From positions 744,001 to 808,000 of the forward strand of contig NZ_FNRQ01000002.1 of assembly GCF_900107685.1 (NCBI RefSeq): DNA of 64,000 bases, given 5' to 3'. A model generated the notes under the pieces. The model saw only the letters and a program-made list of their open reading frames with translations, was not told the DNA's origin and did no database searches. Positions 9,281-19,352 of the stretch are shown one piece after another; the first letter of the stretch is position 1, and each line of letters opens with the position of its first letter. The DNA comes from Paraburkholderia sartisoli (lineage in GTDB: Bacteria; Pseudomonadota; Gammaproteobacteria; Burkholderiales; Burkholderiaceae). The translations under genes and the position numbers were made by a program.

Positions 9281-11188
9281 TCAGCCTGCCAACTGCGCCG
9301 CTAGCGCTCCACGCAGCGCATTACACAGTACCAATGCTTCCGCGCGCTCCACGTCCGCGCGCACAAGAACACGCTCGGCGGCCTGCAGGTCGGTGTCCTC
9401 GAGCAGCACGCTACGCATCACCCCCGGCAGCACGCCCGATGACAGCGGCGGCGTCCACCAGCGCCCGTCGCACTTGACGAAGACTGTCGTGCGACCGCCT
9501 TCGGTCAGTTCACCACGGTCGTTGAAAAACAGCATGTCGAAGGCGCCCATCGACTCCGCTTCGTGCCACGCGCGATCATATTCCGCGCGACGCGTCGTCT
9601 TGTGGCGCAGCAGCGCGTCGCCTGCCTGCATCGCACTGTAACCGTGATCGGACGCAAACAGCACGCCGACCATCCCGCCCCGCAGCGGCGCCAGCAACGC
9701 GGCCGTTAGTTGCGTCGCGCCGCGCTTGTCGACTGCCAGCCGCATGCGGTGTGGCGTTTCTGCCGTTAGTTGCGAACACTGCGCGACGATCTGTTCACGC
9801 GTTGCCGCTTCGTCGAACGCGAAGCCGAGGTACCGTGCGCTCGCACCGATGCGCGCGAGATGCCGCTCCAGATGCCGCACGCCGTTTTCGCGCGTCGCGT
9901 ACATCGTTTCGAACAGCTGGAAGCCCGGATCGGCTTCCGACAGAAATCGCGCTTTCAACCGGCACTCCGCGTATTCATCAGCGGCGACGCTGTCGAGCAC
10001 GATGCCCGCGCCAATGCCCAGTTTGCCCTGCCGCGCGCCATCCAGACCGGACGCGCAGAGCGTCAACGTACGGATCGCGACGGAAAGGCAAAAATCGCCG
10101 CAGACGTCTTCCGTGTCTTGCGCCGGCGCGGGCAACAGCGACGGCGCATCGAGCCAGCCGATCGCGCCGGTATAAAGGCCGCGCGGCGTGCTTTCGAGCG
10201 CGTCGATCAACTGCATCGTGCGATGCTTCGGCGCGCCCGTGATCGAGCCGCACGGGAACAACGCCCGGATGATATCGGCGAAGGACGTGTACGCGCGCAG
10301 CCGCGCTTCGACGGTCGACGTCATCTGCCACACCGATGCGTAGGGCTCGACGGTGAAGAGCGCGGGCACGTTCACCGAGCCGGTCTCCGCGACCCGCGAA
10401 AGATCGTTTCGCAGCAGGTCGACGATCATCACGTTTTCGGCGCGATTCTTGGGATCGTTCGCGAGGAATTCGGCGAGCTGTCGATCGGTCAGCGGGTCCG
10501 GCGAGCGTGGCGCCGTGCCTTTCATCGGCCGCGCGTGCAGCGTGCGGCCTTCTTTTTCGACAAACAGTTCCGGCGAGCACGACAGCACCCACCGGTCGTC
10601 GGGCAACGCGATCAGCGCGCCGTAACGCACCGGCTGGCGCGCCCGCAGCCGTCGATACAGCGCGAGCGGCGTGCCGAACACGTCAAAATCGAGCCGGTAC
10701 GTGTAGTTGACCTGATACGAATCGCCGGCACGCAGCGCTTCATGGACGCCGGCAATGGCCTGTTCGAACCCGGCTTTGTCGACGCTTTCACGCATGCCGC
10801 CAACGCCCGCCATCGAAGGCTCCGCTGCGCCGCCATCGCGCGCGGCGAGCCACGCATCGACTTCGTCGCGCGAGTGCTTTTCGCATCGTTCGAACAATAA
10901 AAAACGCAGCGTGGCATCGCCACGCTGCGTTTTTTGCGACCGGCTTGAGTCCTGAAGCACCAGATTCCGGCCGAATTCATAGTCACCGAGCACAACGGCG
11001 TGCAAACCGTCGCGCAGATCCGCCGCGACGGCGTCGCACACTGTGTCGAGCGCGCCGGCATCCGCGCACGCGCGCTCGCGCACAAAACCCGTGTACAGAC
11101 GACTCGTCCGACGTGCCGCCGTCGAGTCGCAGTCGTCGAGCAACGCGAACACGGTGCCGCGTTCGTCAGTCACCATGGGTACCGCCAA
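9281..11188 (-). CDS. pabB: Aminodeoxychorismate synthase component I fused to 4-amino-4-deoxychorismate lyase
   Basis: A 635-residue two-domain fusion for p-aminobenzoate synthesis. Residues about 1-360 are chorismate-binding PabB (YQVNYTYRLDFDVFGTP, SCSPELFVEKEG, RPMKGTAPR, IVDLLRNDLSRV, PCGSITGAPKHRTMQLI). From about residue 415 follows an aminotransferase class IV (PabC) domain (FQLFETMYATRENGVRHLERHLARI, FFNDRGELTEGGRTTVFVK). It would turn chorismate and glutamine-derived ammonia into PABA for folate. Around residues 78-95 the reading frame crosses a perfect intrinsic-terminator hairpin (see 10899-10935), which encodes SQKTQRGDATLRF. Confidence 0.9.
   Translation of the reverse strand: MAVPMVTDERGTVFALLDDCDSTAARRTSRLYTGFVRERACADAGALDTVCDAVAADLRDGLHAVVLGDYEFGRNLVLQDSSRSQKTQRGDATLRFLLFERCEKHSRDEVDAWLAARDGGAAEPSMAGVGGMRESVDKAGFEQAIAGVHEALRAGDSYQVNYTYRLDFDVFGTPLALYRRLRARQPVRYGALIALPDDRWVLSCSPELFVEKEGRTLHARPMKGTAPRSPDPLTDRQLAEFLANDPKNRAENVMIVDLLRNDLSRVAETGSVNVPALFTVEPYASVWQMTSTVEARLRAYTSFADIIRALFPCGSITGAPKHRTMQLIDALESTPRGLYTGAIGWLDAPSLLPAPAQDTEDVCGDFCLSVAIRTLTLCASGLDGARQGKLGIGAGIVLDSVAADEYAECRLKARFLSEADPGFQLFETMYATRENGVRHLERHLARIGASARYLGFAFDEAATREQIVAQCSQLTAETPHRMRLAVDKRGATQLTAALLAPLRGGMVGVLFASDHGYSAMQAGDALLRHKTTRRAEYDRAWHEAESMGAFDMLFFNDRGELTEGGRTTVFVKCDGRWWTPPLSSGVLPGVMRSVLLEDTDLQAAERVLVRADVERAEALVLCNALRGALAAQLAG
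10899..10935. terminator. Perfect terminator-like hairpin inside the pabB coding region
   Basis: Six A plus CGCAGCGTGGC (10899-10915), a 3-base loop, and GCCACGCTGCG plus six T (10919-10935) form a 17-bp perfect inverted repeat. It has the form of a strong bidirectional intrinsic terminator but sits within the open frame about 250-290 bases from the pabB start. Whether it terminates in vivo, perhaps only when ribosomes lag, is unknown. Confidence 0.75.
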
Positions 11189-11201
11189 CCTCAGCCTTCT
11201 G

Positions 11202-12338
11202 TTAATCGAAGAAGCTCTTCACCCGGTCAAACCAGCTCTTGCTTTGCGGACTGTGCCGCGCGCCGCCCTCGATGAGCGACTTCTCGAACTGCTGCAGGAT
11301 CTCGCGCTGGCCTTCGGTGAGCTTGACCGGCGTCTCGACCTGCACGTGTACGTAAAGATCACCCGCGATGCTCGAGCGCAAGCCCTTGATGCCCTTCGCG
11401 CGCAAACGGAACGTCTTGCCCGACTGCGTGCCTTCCGGCACCGTGAAGCTCGCGCGGCCCGCCAGCGTCGGCACTTCGATTTCACCACCGAGCGCCGCCG
11501 TCGTAAACGGAATCGGCATCTGGCAATGGAGGTCGTCGCCGTCGCGTTCGAACACCGTGTGCTGCTTGATGTGAATCTCGACGTACAGATCACCCGACGG
11601 ACCGCCGTTGATACCCGGCTCGCCGTTGCCGGCCGAACGGATCCGCATGCCGTCGTCGATACCGGCCGGAATCTTCACTTCGAGCGTCTTGGTTTCCTTG
11701 GTCTTGCCTGCGCCATGGCAGTGTGTGCAAGGCTCGGGAATGTAAGTGCCAGTGCCGTGACACTTCGGGCAGGTCTGCTGGATGCTGAAGAAACCCTGCG
11801 ACATCCGCACCGCGCCGGAACCGCTACAGGTTGGGCAGGTTTCCGGCTTGGTGCCCGGTTTCGCACCAGAGCCGTGGCAGATTTCGCACGAGACCCAGCT
11901 CGGCACGCGGATCTGCGTGTCGTAACCGTGCGCGGCCTGCTCGAGGGTGATTTCCATGCTGTAGCGCAGATCGGCGCCGCGGTACACCTGCGGACCCGCG
12001 CGGCCACCGCCGCGTGCCGCGCCACCGGCCGCCTGGCCGAAGATGTCGCCGAAGATGTCGCCGAAAGCGTCGGCGAAGCCACCGAAACCCTGTTGACCTC
12101 CGCCCATGTTCGGATCGACGCCCGCGTGGCCGTACTGGTCGTACGCCGCGCGCTTTTGCGAGTCCGAGAGCATTTCGTAGGCTTCCTTCACCTCCTTGAA
12201 ATGCTCTTCCGCATCCTTGTTGCCCGGATTGCGGTCGGGGTGGTGCTTCATCGCGAGCTTGCGATAAGCCTTCTTGATTTCGTCGTCGCTCGCGTTCTTC
12301 GCGACGCCCAGAACCTCGTAGTAATCCCGTTTCGCCAT
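11202..12338 (-). CDS. dnaJ: Chaperone DnaJ (Hsp40)
   Basis: Co-chaperone that stimulates DnaK ATPase and delivers substrates. Type I layout over 378 residues: J-domain with HPD (HPDRNPGN), a Gly/Phe-rich region near residues 75-115, a zinc domain with four repeats ([32 protein letters not shown]), and C-terminal substrate-binding domains. It lies downstream of dnaK with a 267-base gap holding a hairpin; shared sigma-32 control with dnaK is probable. Confidence 0.98.
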   Translation of the reverse strand: MAKRDYYEVLGVAKNASDDEIKKAYRKLAMKHHPDRNPGNKDAEEHFKEVKEAYEMLSDSQKRAAYDQYGHAGVDPNMGGGQQGFGGFADAFGDIFGDIFGQAAGGAARGGGRAGPQVYRGADLRYSMEITLEQAAHGYDTQIRVPSWVSCEICHGSGAKPGTKPETCPTCSGSGAVRMSQGFFSIQQTCPKCHGTGTYIPEPCTHCHGAGKTKETKTLEVKIPAGIDDGMRIRSAGNGEPGINGGPSGDLYVEIHIKQHTVFERDGDDLHCQMPIPFTTAALGGEIEVPTLAGRASFTVPEGTQSGKTFRLRAKGIKGLRSSIAGDLYVHVQVETPVKLTEGQREILQQFEKSLIEGGARHSPQSKSWFDRVKSFFD

Positions 12339-12554
12339 TTCGGTTCAACGCCAGCCGCGCAATCCGGCGCGGCGGCTCCTTATGAATGCTGGAGTCTTCC
12401 GACTCGTCCGGCCGCGTTTTTATCCATTACAACGGACAAAATCCGCGCCCTCCATAAAACAAATGTGCCCGGAGAACCCAAAGGGCTCGCCAGGCGCGCT
12501 CATCATCGACTCGCGGTCACACGCCCGGACGGGCCGCGAACCGTTCTGCAGCCG

Positions 12555-12582
12555 GGCGGCGCATCGCTTCCAATGCGCCGCC
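12555..12582. terminator. GC-rich hairpin between dnaK and dnaJ
   Basis: GGCGGCGCAT (12555-12564) and ATGCGCCGCC (12573-12582) form a perfect 10-bp stem about 25 bases after the dnaK stop. No T run follows on the minus strand, so it is more likely a partial terminator or RNA-stabilising element that lowers dnaJ relative to dnaK. This is inference. The rest of the 267-base gap shows no gene. Confidence 0.5.
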
Positions 12583-12605
12583 TTGCGGTTGGCGTCCAAC
12601 CCGGC

Positions 12606-14561
12606 CTAGTCCTTCTTCACTTCCTTGAACTCGGCGTCGACGACGTCGTCTTCCGGCTGGCTCGCGCCGCCCTGCGATTGACCCGCACCGGCTGCCGCAC
12701 CCGCTGCACCTGCCGCACCCTGCTGGGCAGCCTGCATGTCGGCGTACATCTTTTCGCCCAGCTTCTGCGACGACGTTGCCACAACCTCGATCTTCGCTTC
12801 GATCGCAGCCTTGTCGCTCGAACCGCTCTTCAGCGTTTCTTCGAGGTCCTTCAGCGCGGCTTCGATCTTTTCCTTCTCTTCGGCTTCGATCTTGTCGCCG
12901 TACTCGGTCAGCGCCTTCTTCGTGCTGTGAACGAGCGCGTCGCCCTGGTTACGGGCATCGGCCAGCTCACGCAGCTTGTGGTCTTCTTCTGCGTTCGCTT
13001 CCGCGTCCTTCACCATCTTTTCGATTTCAGCCTCGGACAGACCCGAGTTCGCCTTGATCGTGATGCGGTTTTCCTTGCCGGTCGCCTTGTCCTTCGCGCC
13101 GACGTGCAGAATGCCGTTCGCGTCGATGTCGAAACTCACCTCGATCTGCGGCACACCGCGCGGTGCCGGCGGAATGCCTTCCAGGTTGAACTCGCCCAGC
13201 AGCTTGTTGCCCGACGCCATTTCGCGTTCGCCCTGGAACACCTTGATCGTCACGGCGCCCTGGTTGTCATCCGCCGTCGAGTAGACCTGTGCGTGCTTGG
13301 TCGGGATCGTCGTGTTCTTGTTGATCATCTTCGTCATCACGCCGCCGAGCGTCTCGATGCCGAGCGACAGCGGGGTCACGTCGAGCAGCAGCACGTCCGT
13401 ACGGTCGCCCGACAGCACCTGGCCCTGAATCGCGGCGCCCACGGCGACGGCTTCGTCCGGGTTCACGTCACGGCGCGGCTCCTTGCCGAAGAACTCCTTC
13501 ACCTTTTCCTGCACCTTCGGCATACGCGTCATGCCGCCGACGAGAATCACGTCGTCGATCTCGCCGACCTTCACGCCTGCGTCCTTGATCGCCGTGCGGC
13601 ACGGTTCGATCGTGCGTTCGATCAGTTCTTCAACCAGCGCTTCGAGCTTCGCGCGCGTGATTTTCAGGTTCAAGTGCTTCGGGCCCGACGCGTCCGCCGT
13701 GATGTACGGCAGGTTGATTTCGGTCTGCGCGCTCGACGACAGTTCGATCTTCGCCTTTTCAGCCGATTCCTTCAGGCGTTGCAGCGCGAGCACGTCCTTC
13801 GACAGGTCGACGCCTTGTTCCTTCTTGAATTCGCCGATGATGTAATCGATGATGCGCTGGTCGAAGTCTTCACCGCCGAGGAACGTATCGCCGTTCGTCG
13901 ACAGCACTTCGAACTGCATTTCGCCGTCAACGTCGGCGATTTCGATGATCGACACGTCGAACGTGCCGCCACCCAGGTCATACACCGCGATCTTGCGGTC
14001 GCCCTTTTCGGCCTTGTCGAGACCGAACGCGAGCGCGGCTGCGGTCGGTTCGTTGATGATCCGCTTCACTTCCAGACCGGCGATGCGGCCGGCATCCTTG
14101 GTCGCCTGACGCTGGCTGTCGTTGAAGTACGCGGGAACCGTGATCACGGCTTCGGTGACCGGCTCGCCGAGGTAGTCTTCAGCAGTTTTCTTCATCTTGC
14201 GCAGCACTTCCGCCGAAATTTGCGGCGGAGCCAGCTTCTGGTCGCGCACGTCGACCCATGCGTCGCCGTTGTCGGCCTTCATGATCTTGTACGGCATCAG
14301 GCCGATGTCTTTCTGCACTTCCTTTTCTTCGAAGCGGCGGCCGATCAGGCGCTTGACGGCGTACAGCGTGTTCTTCGGGTTCGTGACCGACTGACGCTTG
14401 GCCGGCGCGCCGACGAGAATCTCGCCGTCTTCCATGTACGCGATGATCGACGGCGTGGTGCGCGCGCCTTCCGAGTTTTCGATCACCTTGACCGAGTTGC
14501 CTTCCATGATCGCCACGCACGAGTTCGTGGTGCCGAGGTCAATACCGATGATTTTGCCCAT
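12606..14561 (-). CDS. dnaK: Molecular chaperone DnaK (Hsp70)
   Basis: ATP-driven chaperone of the cytosol. [18 protein letters not shown] is the canonical N-terminus, so the start is 14561 rather than the upstream in-frame ATG at 14627. Nucleotide-binding signatures [14 protein letters not shown] and [13 protein letters not shown] are present, as is the substrate domain with [23 protein letters not shown]. The C-terminus is an Ala/Gly/Gln-rich stretch ending [14 protein letters not shown]. 651 residues, complete. Confidence 0.98.
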   Translation of the reverse strand: MGKIIGIDLGTTNSCVAIMEGNSVKVIENSEGARTTPSIIAYMEDGEILVGAPAKRQSVTNPKNTLYAVKRLIGRRFEEKEVQKDIGLMPYKIMKADNGDAWVDVRDQKLAPPQISAEVLRKMKKTAEDYLGEPVTEAVITVPAYFNDSQRQATKDAGRIAGLEVKRIINEPTAAALAFGLDKAEKGDRKIAVYDLGGGTFDVSIIEIADVDGEMQFEVLSTNGDTFLGGEDFDQRIIDYIIGEFKKEQGVDLSKDVLALQRLKESAEKAKIELSSSAQTEINLPYITADASGPKHLNLKITRAKLEALVEELIERTIEPCRTAIKDAGVKVGEIDDVILVGGMTRMPKVQEKVKEFFGKEPRRDVNPDEAVAVGAAIQGQVLSGDRTDVLLLDVTPLSLGIETLGGVMTKMINKNTTIPTKHAQVYSTADDNQGAVTIKVFQGEREMASGNKLLGEFNLEGIPPAPRGVPQIEVSFDIDANGILHVGAKDKATGKENRITIKANSGLSEAEIEKMVKDAEANAEEDHKLRELADARNQGDALVHSTKKALTEYGDKIEAEEKEKIEAALKDLEETLKSGSSDKAAIEAKIEVVATSSQKLGEKMYADMQAAQQGAAGAAGAAAGAGQSQGGASQPEDDVVDAEFKEVKKD

Positions 14562-14654
14562 TTTTCCTGATCTCCTGAACTTGGATCGCCGCGAAAGGCC
14601 CGCCGCCCTTGAGGACTGGCCGCGCATTTCGCCTTCAATTCATACCTGCACACA

Positions 14655-14682
14655 AAATAAGTGCGTCCGCATCGTTTTCAAG
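14655..14682 (-). promoter_or_regulatory. Candidate heat-shock promoter upstream of dnaK
   Basis: On the minus strand CTTGAAA (14682-14676) is a perfect sigma-32 -35 element; 13 bases later ACTTATTT (14662-14655) only partly matches CCCCATnT. The same stretch also reads TTGAAA-N16-TATTTT, a sigma-70-like arrangement. It lies about 95 bases from the dnaK start. Confidence 0.55.
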
Positions 14683-14713
14683 ACCCTGAATGCAATGCGG
14701 TCATTAATATTTT

Positions 14714-15151
14714 TCAATCGCCCGGCCCGGCCATACGGTTTTCCGGTACAACGCCACCTTCGCCCGCCGCCGCTGCGCGGATTTTCGCCCGCGCGGCCGC
14801 CACGGCGGCTTCGAACTGGCCGATGCCGTGCCAGCCGGTTGCCCGGCCGAGGCGTTTGCCACGGTGGAAGAAAAACCACGTCGGCACGCCGTGCAACATG
14901 AAGCGACGGCCCAGTTCGCGATGCTCGTAGACGTTGCTGTGAAACCACCTGAGCCCGAGCGCGCGGATCGCGTCCGGCTGGGCCAGCATCGCTTTCTTCG
15001 CGATTTCGCAGTTAAAGCACTCGAAACCCCAGAAGAAGACGACCGCCAGCTCATCTCCGGCCGAGGCAAGACCGGCGTCGAACGTTTCGGCGCTCAACGC
15101 CTGCATGTCGAAGGCGGCAAACGCGGTGGCGTCGACGGGAATACGGGTCAT
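14714..15151 (-). CDS. Thioredoxin-family protein encoded between dnaK and grpE
   Basis: A 145-residue thioredoxin-like protein. The fold is suggested by VVFFWGFECFNCEIAKKAML, where CFNC takes the place of CGPC, followed by the cis-Pro loop GVPTWFFFHRGKRLGRATGW. No signal peptide is visible, so it is presumably cytosolic. The ATG at 15151 is preferred to the TTG five codons upstream. Its position between dnaK and grpE suggests heat-shock co-expression and a redox task linked to chaperone function; the substrate is unknown. Confidence 0.82.
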   Translation of the reverse strand: MTRIPVDATAFAAFDMQALSAETFDAGLASAGDELAVVFFWGFECFNCEIAKKAMLAQPDAIRALGLRWFHSNVYEHRELGRRFMLHGVPTWFFFHRGKRLGRATGWHGIGQFEAAVAAARAKIRAAAAGEGGVVPENRMAGPGD

Positions 15152-15202
15152 GACGGCAATGGGCAATGCTACGGGCGGGACCTGGCGACTGACTGCCGCT
15201 GC

Positions 15203-15784
15203 CTACTTCGGCGCCGCGACGGTCACGAGCGCCGGACGCAGCACACGGTCGGCAATCACGTAACCCTTTTGCAGCACGGTGACGACGGTGTTCGCTTCCT
15301 GCTCGGCCGGCACCATCGAAATGGCCTGGTGGCGATGCGGATCGAACTTCTCGCCGACCGGATTCAGGGCGACGACACGACCCTTCTCCAGCGCGCCCGT
15401 CAACTGGCGCAGCGTGAGCTCGACGCCTTCGCGGACCTTTGCCAGGTCTTCCGAGTTGTCCGCGAGCGCGGCTTCGAGGCTGTCGAGCACCGGCAGCAGG
15501 TGTTCAGCGAAGCTCTCGATCGCGAACTTGTGTGCCTTCGCAACGTCGTCCTGACCGCGGCGGCGCACGTTCTCCGTTTCGGCCTTCGCGCGCAGGAAAC
15601 TCTCCTGCAACTCGACAATCTTCGCCTGCGCTTCAGCGAGCGCCGTATCCGCGGACTCAGCGGGTGCCGCGCCTTCCGGCTGGGCGGCAGAAGCAGTGGC
15701 AACAGTGGCATCAGCGGCCGCGCGACCGGTTTCGTCCACGGGCGTGGGATTCTGGCTGGTGGGATTCTCTTGCGTGTTTTCCAT
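15203..15784 (-). CDS. grpE: Nucleotide exchange factor GrpE
   Basis: GrpE releases ADP from DnaK. 193 residues: a Thr/Ala/Pro-rich unstructured N-terminus of about 45 residues, a long helical dimerisation region ([20 protein letters not shown], then [20 protein letters not shown]), and a C-terminal beta wing ending [17 protein letters not shown]. It sits directly behind a consensus sigma-32 promoter and is the first gene of the minus-strand block grpE-trx-dnaK-dnaJ. Confidence 0.96.
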   Translation of the reverse strand: MENTQENPTSQNPTPVDETGRAAADATVATASAAQPEGAAPAESADTALAEAQAKIVELQESFLRAKAETENVRRRGQDDVAKAHKFAIESFAEHLLPVLDSLEAALADNSEDLAKVREGVELTLRQLTGALEKGRVVALNPVGEKFDPHRHQAISMVPAEQEANTVVTVLQKGYVIADRVLRPALVTVAAPK

Positions 15785-15890
15785 GTCGCTGAAAGTCGTT
15801 AAAAAATAAAAGGCATCGCGGCGTCTTCATTCCATGTACGCCCTGACGGGCGTTGCACGGACACAACAAGCCGCCGCTCATCGACGGTGC

Positions 15891-15918
15891 AGATGGGGTC
15901 CGCGCTGGCGTTTTCAAG
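15891..15918 (-). promoter_or_regulatory. Consensus sigma-32 (RpoH) promoter of grpE
   Basis: Read on the minus strand: CTTGAAA (15918-15912), a 13-base spacer, then CCCCATCT (15898-15891). This is an essentially perfect match to the sigma-32 consensus CTTGAAA-N13-CCCCATnT. The start would fall near 15884, about 100 bases before the grpE ATG. It is the only recognisable element in the 380-base stretch 15785-16166. Confidence 0.88.
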
Positions 15919-16166
15919 GCCATCCGCCCCTCCGTTTGCACCCGGATAGTGCGGTGAAACTGGCCGTTACAACAATCACAGGGCCGTCATCAGATTGAGA
16001 TTGAGCCCGATGCGCGACTGTCCTAAACTCCACTCAAGCGTCCGAAAAGACACGTTTACCCTAACAGTCGTAATCTTCTTTTCGGATCGCAGCTGTCTTC
16101 ACTGCTGTTATTGCCTTACCACCTGGCTAGAGCGCCGTTTCAATCCCGCATCCCCAAGGGGGTACC

Positions 16167-16328
16167 GTGAAACTGACCTTTGCAATTTCGGTGGTCGCCC
16201 TGGTACTCATCGCGGGCACCACGACCATATGTCTGTCCGGCGCCGTCAACGACAGCACGACGGAGTACGGCGGCGTGCATCAGACGATGGAAAAGCTCTT
16301 CAATCCCCACCTGAAAGTTTGTCGATAA
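16167..16328 (+). CDS. Possible small membrane or secreted protein (53 residues)
   Basis: A GTG-initiated frame preceded by AAGGGGG (16156-16162) four bases upstream. It starts with Lys and a hydrophobic run (LTFAISVVALVLIAG), then a Cys, resembling a signal peptide or single membrane helix, followed by a polar tail. Its last 29 bases overlap the 3' end of the Hsp15 gene on the other strand. I do not recognise the family. It could be a real small exported protein or a chance frame in GC-rich DNA. Confidence 0.42.
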   Translation: MKLTFAISVVALVLIAGTTTICLSGAVNDSTTEYGGVHQTMEKLFNPHLKVCR

Positions 16329-16707
16329 CGCGCCGGTCGCGCTTGGTCGGCCGGCCGTGCATGCTGGCGGCCGGTTCGCGATACGTCTTGCGCCGGTCCT
16401 GTTCCGCCAGCCGCTTTTCCCTGCCTTCGGCTGTTTCCGCGTAAAGCGTCTGCGCGACGCTCGCCGGGCCGCGCACATCACAGATGCCCAGCACTTCCAG
16501 TTGCCACAGAACCTGCTCGATCTGGATCTCGACCGGATCGCCCACCCGAACGTCCTTCGATGGCTTGACCGTCGCGCCGCCGATCCGCACGCGCCCTTTC
16601 TCGACCGCGTCCGCCGCGAGCGAGCGCGTCTTGAAGAAGCGCGCGGCCCACAGCCATTTGTCGATCCGCAGACGCGCACCCGGTTCGGTATCAATCCTGT
16701 AGTTCAT
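16300..16707 (-). CDS. hslR: S4-domain RNA-binding heat-shock protein Hsp15
   Basis: Hsp15 binds the stalled 50S-peptidyl-tRNA complex after heat stress. The S4 domain opens the protein (RIDKWLWAARFFKTRSLAADAV, then GRVRIGGATVKPSKDVRVGD), followed by a basic C-terminus (REKRLAEQDRRKTYREPAAS). 135 residues, normal length. It lies between grpE and hemH on the same strand, fitting the proteostasis theme of this block. Confidence 0.9.
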   Translation of the reverse strand: MNYRIDTEPGARLRIDKWLWAARFFKTRSLAADAVEKGRVRIGGATVKPSKDVRVGDPVEIQIEQVLWQLEVLGICDVRGPASVAQTLYAETAEGREKRLAEQDRRKTYREPAASMHGRPTKRDRRVIDKLSGGD

Positions 16708-16784
16708 TGAAGCATTTCCATCCTGACCGGTTATTCAGCCTGTTCCCGATCCGTTACCCGTTATCGGCCATCACACCTGGGCCA

Positions 16785-17864
16785 TCACGCCTGAGCCACC
16801 GCGGCGCCCTGCGCAGACGCCGGCTGGATGACCGGCCAGCCCTGCAGGTGTTGCGCGACGATCTCGCCCAGCGCCGCGATCCACGGCGACGAAGCATTGA
16901 CGCACGGGATACGGTGAAACTCCTTGCCACCCGCGTGAAGAAACTCGTCGCGCACCTCAAGCCCGATTTCCTCGATCGTCTCCAGACAATCCGCCGTGAA
17001 GCCGGGGCAAAACACGTCCGCGCGCCGCACGCCCGCCTGCCCGAGTTCCCTCAGCGTGGGCGCCGTATAGGGTTGCAGCCACTCGGCGCGCCCAAAACGC
17101 GACTGGAACGTGATGCGGCACTCCACCGGCGACAGGTGCAACGCGTTCATCAACAGCGCACCCGTCTGCTGGCATTGCTCGTGATACGGATCGCCGAGAT
17201 CGAGCGTGCGTTTCGGCACGCCGTGAAAACTCAACACCAGCTTGTCGCCATTCGCGAAATCCGGATGGCCATGCGTCTGCCAGTAGTGCCGCACCTGCGC
17301 GGCGAGCGCGGCGATATACGCCGGATGGTCGCAATAGTGACGCACCGTGCGGACTTCCGGCTGGTTGCGCATGCGCCGCAGGGCAACAAATGCTTCGTCG
17401 AACGCCGTGGCCGTGGTGGACGACGAATACTGCGGATACATCGGCATCAACAGCACCCGCTCCGCGCCCGACAGTTTCACCTGCTTCAGCATCGCGGGAA
17501 TGCCTGGCGTGCCATAGCGCATCGCGTAATCGACGATCACCTGATAGTCGTTCAGATGCAGCAGATGGCGCAGCGCTTCCACCTGCTTTTCGGTGTGAAC
17601 ACGCAGCGGCGAGCCCTCCGGCATCCATACGGCCGCGTACTTCTTTGCCGAAGTGCGCCCCCGAAACGGCAGGATCAAGAGCCGCAGGATCACCTGCCAG
17701 ATCACGGCCGGAATCTCGACCACGCGCGGATCGGACAGGAACTGCGCGAGGTAGCGGCGCACGGCGCGCGGCGTCGGAGCATCCGGCGTGCCGAGGTTGA
17801 TCAGCAACACCGCGACACGATGTGACGTGGCGGACTGCGAAGGCCGCTCGAGATCGAAACGCAT
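16785..17864 (-). CDS. hemH: Ferrochelatase
   Basis: HemH inserts Fe2+ into protoporphyrin IX, the last step of heme synthesis, at the inner membrane surface. [20 protein letters not shown] is the N-terminal block; [38 protein letters not shown] with the catalytic His, and [14 protein letters not shown] and [15 protein letters not shown] near the C-terminus are all present. 359 residues, full length. Confidence 0.97.
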   Translation of the reverse strand: MRFDLERPSQSATSHRVAVLLINLGTPDAPTPRAVRRYLAQFLSDPRVVEIPAVIWQVILRLLILPFRGRTSAKKYAAVWMPEGSPLRVHTEKQVEALRHLLHLNDYQVIVDYAMRYGTPGIPAMLKQVKLSGAERVLLMPMYPQYSSSTTATAFDEAFVALRRMRNQPEVRTVRHYCDHPAYIAALAAQVRHYWQTHGHPDFANGDKLVLSFHGVPKRTLDLGDPYHEQCQQTGALLMNALHLSPVECRITFQSRFGRAEWLQPYTAPTLRELGQAGVRRADVFCPGFTADCLETIEEIGLEVRDEFLHAGGKEFHRIPCVNASSPWIAALGEIVAQHLQGWPVIQPASAQGAAVAQA

Positions 17865-17914
17865 ATTCAGTTGGCCTCTCGGCGTGCTGCGGGGAAACGG
17901 TTCAGGTGAAGCCC

Positions 17915-17920
17915 ATTATA
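17915..17920 (-). promoter_or_regulatory. Consensus -10 element upstream of hemH
   Basis: The minus strand reads TATAAT at 17920-17915, about 50 bases before the hemH start. No good -35 box is seen at 16-18 bases spacing. Plausible promoter, not proven. Confidence 0.4.
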
Positions 17921-18027
17921 GCAGCCCGGGTTTCCACCGATAGCTGGCCATTCGGCCAGTTGGCGCGGTGCGCGCCATCGCGCATCATGTGTCTCATGCG
18001 ATGCGCGATGTGCGGTGCATGTGGGGG

Positions 18028-19047
18028 TTACTGCTGGCTGAGGCTCATCGAAAGCAGCCGCGCGGTGATGTCGACGATCGGAATGACACGGCTGTAGGCC
18101 ATGCGCGTCGGCCCGATCACGCCGAGCGTGCCGACGATCTTTCCGTTCACTGCGTACGGCGCGGTAACAACGCTCATTTCCTCGATCGGCACAAGATTCG
18201 ATTCACCGCCGATGAAAATCTGCACGCCCTGCGCGTGACTCGATACGTCGAGCAACTGAAGGAGGCTGGTCTTCTGGTCAAACACATCGAAAAGCTTGCG
18301 CAGCCGCGCCATGTCCGACGAAAGGTCGGCGACTTCGAGCAGATTGCGTTCGCCCGAAATCAGCACGGTCTCGCCCGTGTCGGTATCGTCGGTGCTCGCG
18401 GTCACGGCCGCGTGCATCAGCGTGGTCATGTCGCCGCGCAGCTCGTCGATCTCGTCGCGCAGGCGCCGGCGCACCTCGTCGAACGAAAGGCCCGCGAAGT
18501 GCGCGTTGATGTAATTGGAGGCTTCCACGAGCTGCGACGGCGAGAAGTCGCGCTGCGTGGCCATGATGCGGTTCTGCACGTCGCCTTCGGGCGTCACGAT
18601 GATGAGCAGGATGCGCTTGTCGGACAGGCGCATGAATTCGATCTGCTTGAATACGTGGCTGCGCCGCGGCGTCAGCACGACGCCCGCGAACTGCGACAGG
18701 CTGGAAAGCACGCTCGCCGCCGCCGCGACGATTTTCTGCGGCTCGCCGCCCTGGAGCGTGGTCTTGACCGTGCGCATGACCGCCTCTTCATCAGCGGCGG
18801 ATTCGACGGTCAGCATCGTGTCGACGAAGAGACGATAGCCGCGCGGCGTCGGAATGCGCCCGGCCGAGGTATGTGGGCTGATGACAAGGCCGAGATCCTC
18901 GAGGTCCGACATCACGTTGCGGATGGTCGCCGGGCTGAGCTCGAGGCCGGAATAGCGGGAAAGCGTGCGCGAGCCGACCGGCTGACCTTCGGCGATATAG
19001 CGCTCGATCAGCGTTTTGAGGAGGGTTTGTGCGCGAGGATCTAGCAT
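18028..19047 (-). CDS. hrcA: Heat-inducible transcription repressor HrcA
   Basis: HrcA binds CIRCE operators and represses groE-type heat-shock genes; GroEL modulates its activity. The 339-residue protein starts [21 protein letters not shown] and has the winged-helix region [26 protein letters not shown], a GAF-like core and the C-terminal [20 protein letters not shown] signature. No CIRCE (TTAGCACTC-N9-GAGTGCTAA) was found in this window, so its targets, probably groESL, lie elsewhere. Confidence 0.96.
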   Translation of the reverse strand: MLDPRAQTLLKTLIERYIAEGQPVGSRTLSRYSGLELSPATIRNVMSDLEDLGLVISPHTSAGRIPTPRGYRLFVDTMLTVESAADEEAVMRTVKTTLQGGEPQKIVAAAASVLSSLSQFAGVVLTPRRSHVFKQIEFMRLSDKRILLIIVTPEGDVQNRIMATQRDFSPSQLVEASNYINAHFAGLSFDEVRRRLRDEIDELRGDMTTLMHAAVTASTDDTDTGETVLISGERNLLEVADLSSDMARLRKLFDVFDQKTSLLQLLDVSSHAQGVQIFIGGESNLVPIEEMSVVTAPYAVNGKIVGTLGVIGPTRMAYSRVIPIVDITARLLSMSLSQQ

Positions 19048-19352
19048 GAGGGAAAATTTTAGCTCAACGGCGATACTTCAGGGAGCGATCACACAACGTT
19101 TCGCTACAGTCGCGGGTTCGCCGCGCCCGGCGTCTGGCGGCACGCCGCCGGGTGGCCCGTCATCAGTGGTGATTCACCATTCTAGCGACAAACCCGCAAT
19201 GGCCGCGCGGCTGTGCCCGCCGGCGCGCAACGTACCGGCCAGGCGCCACCGCCCGTGGCGCGTTGCCGGGCGCGCTGTCCCGCGCGTTGTTCCGCGCAGG
19301 AGGCAGCAGGTGAAAGGTTCTTTTCGACACACAGCTATGGTGTAATGCCGGC

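Noticed and set aside
11043..14570. A 1175-codon open frame antisense to dnaJ and dnaK
   Set aside because: It covers two highly conserved genes on the other strand, has Arg/His-rich shadow composition and no family similarity. Long antisense frames are expected at this GC content.
15785..16166. Possible RNA gene in the 380-base gap upstream of grpE
   Set aside because: Apart from the sigma-32 promoter no stable structure, terminator or tRNA/ncRNA feature was recognised.
18028..19352. CIRCE operator near hrcA
   Set aside because: No TTAGCACTC-N9-GAGTGCTAA or close variant was found here or elsewhere in the window.
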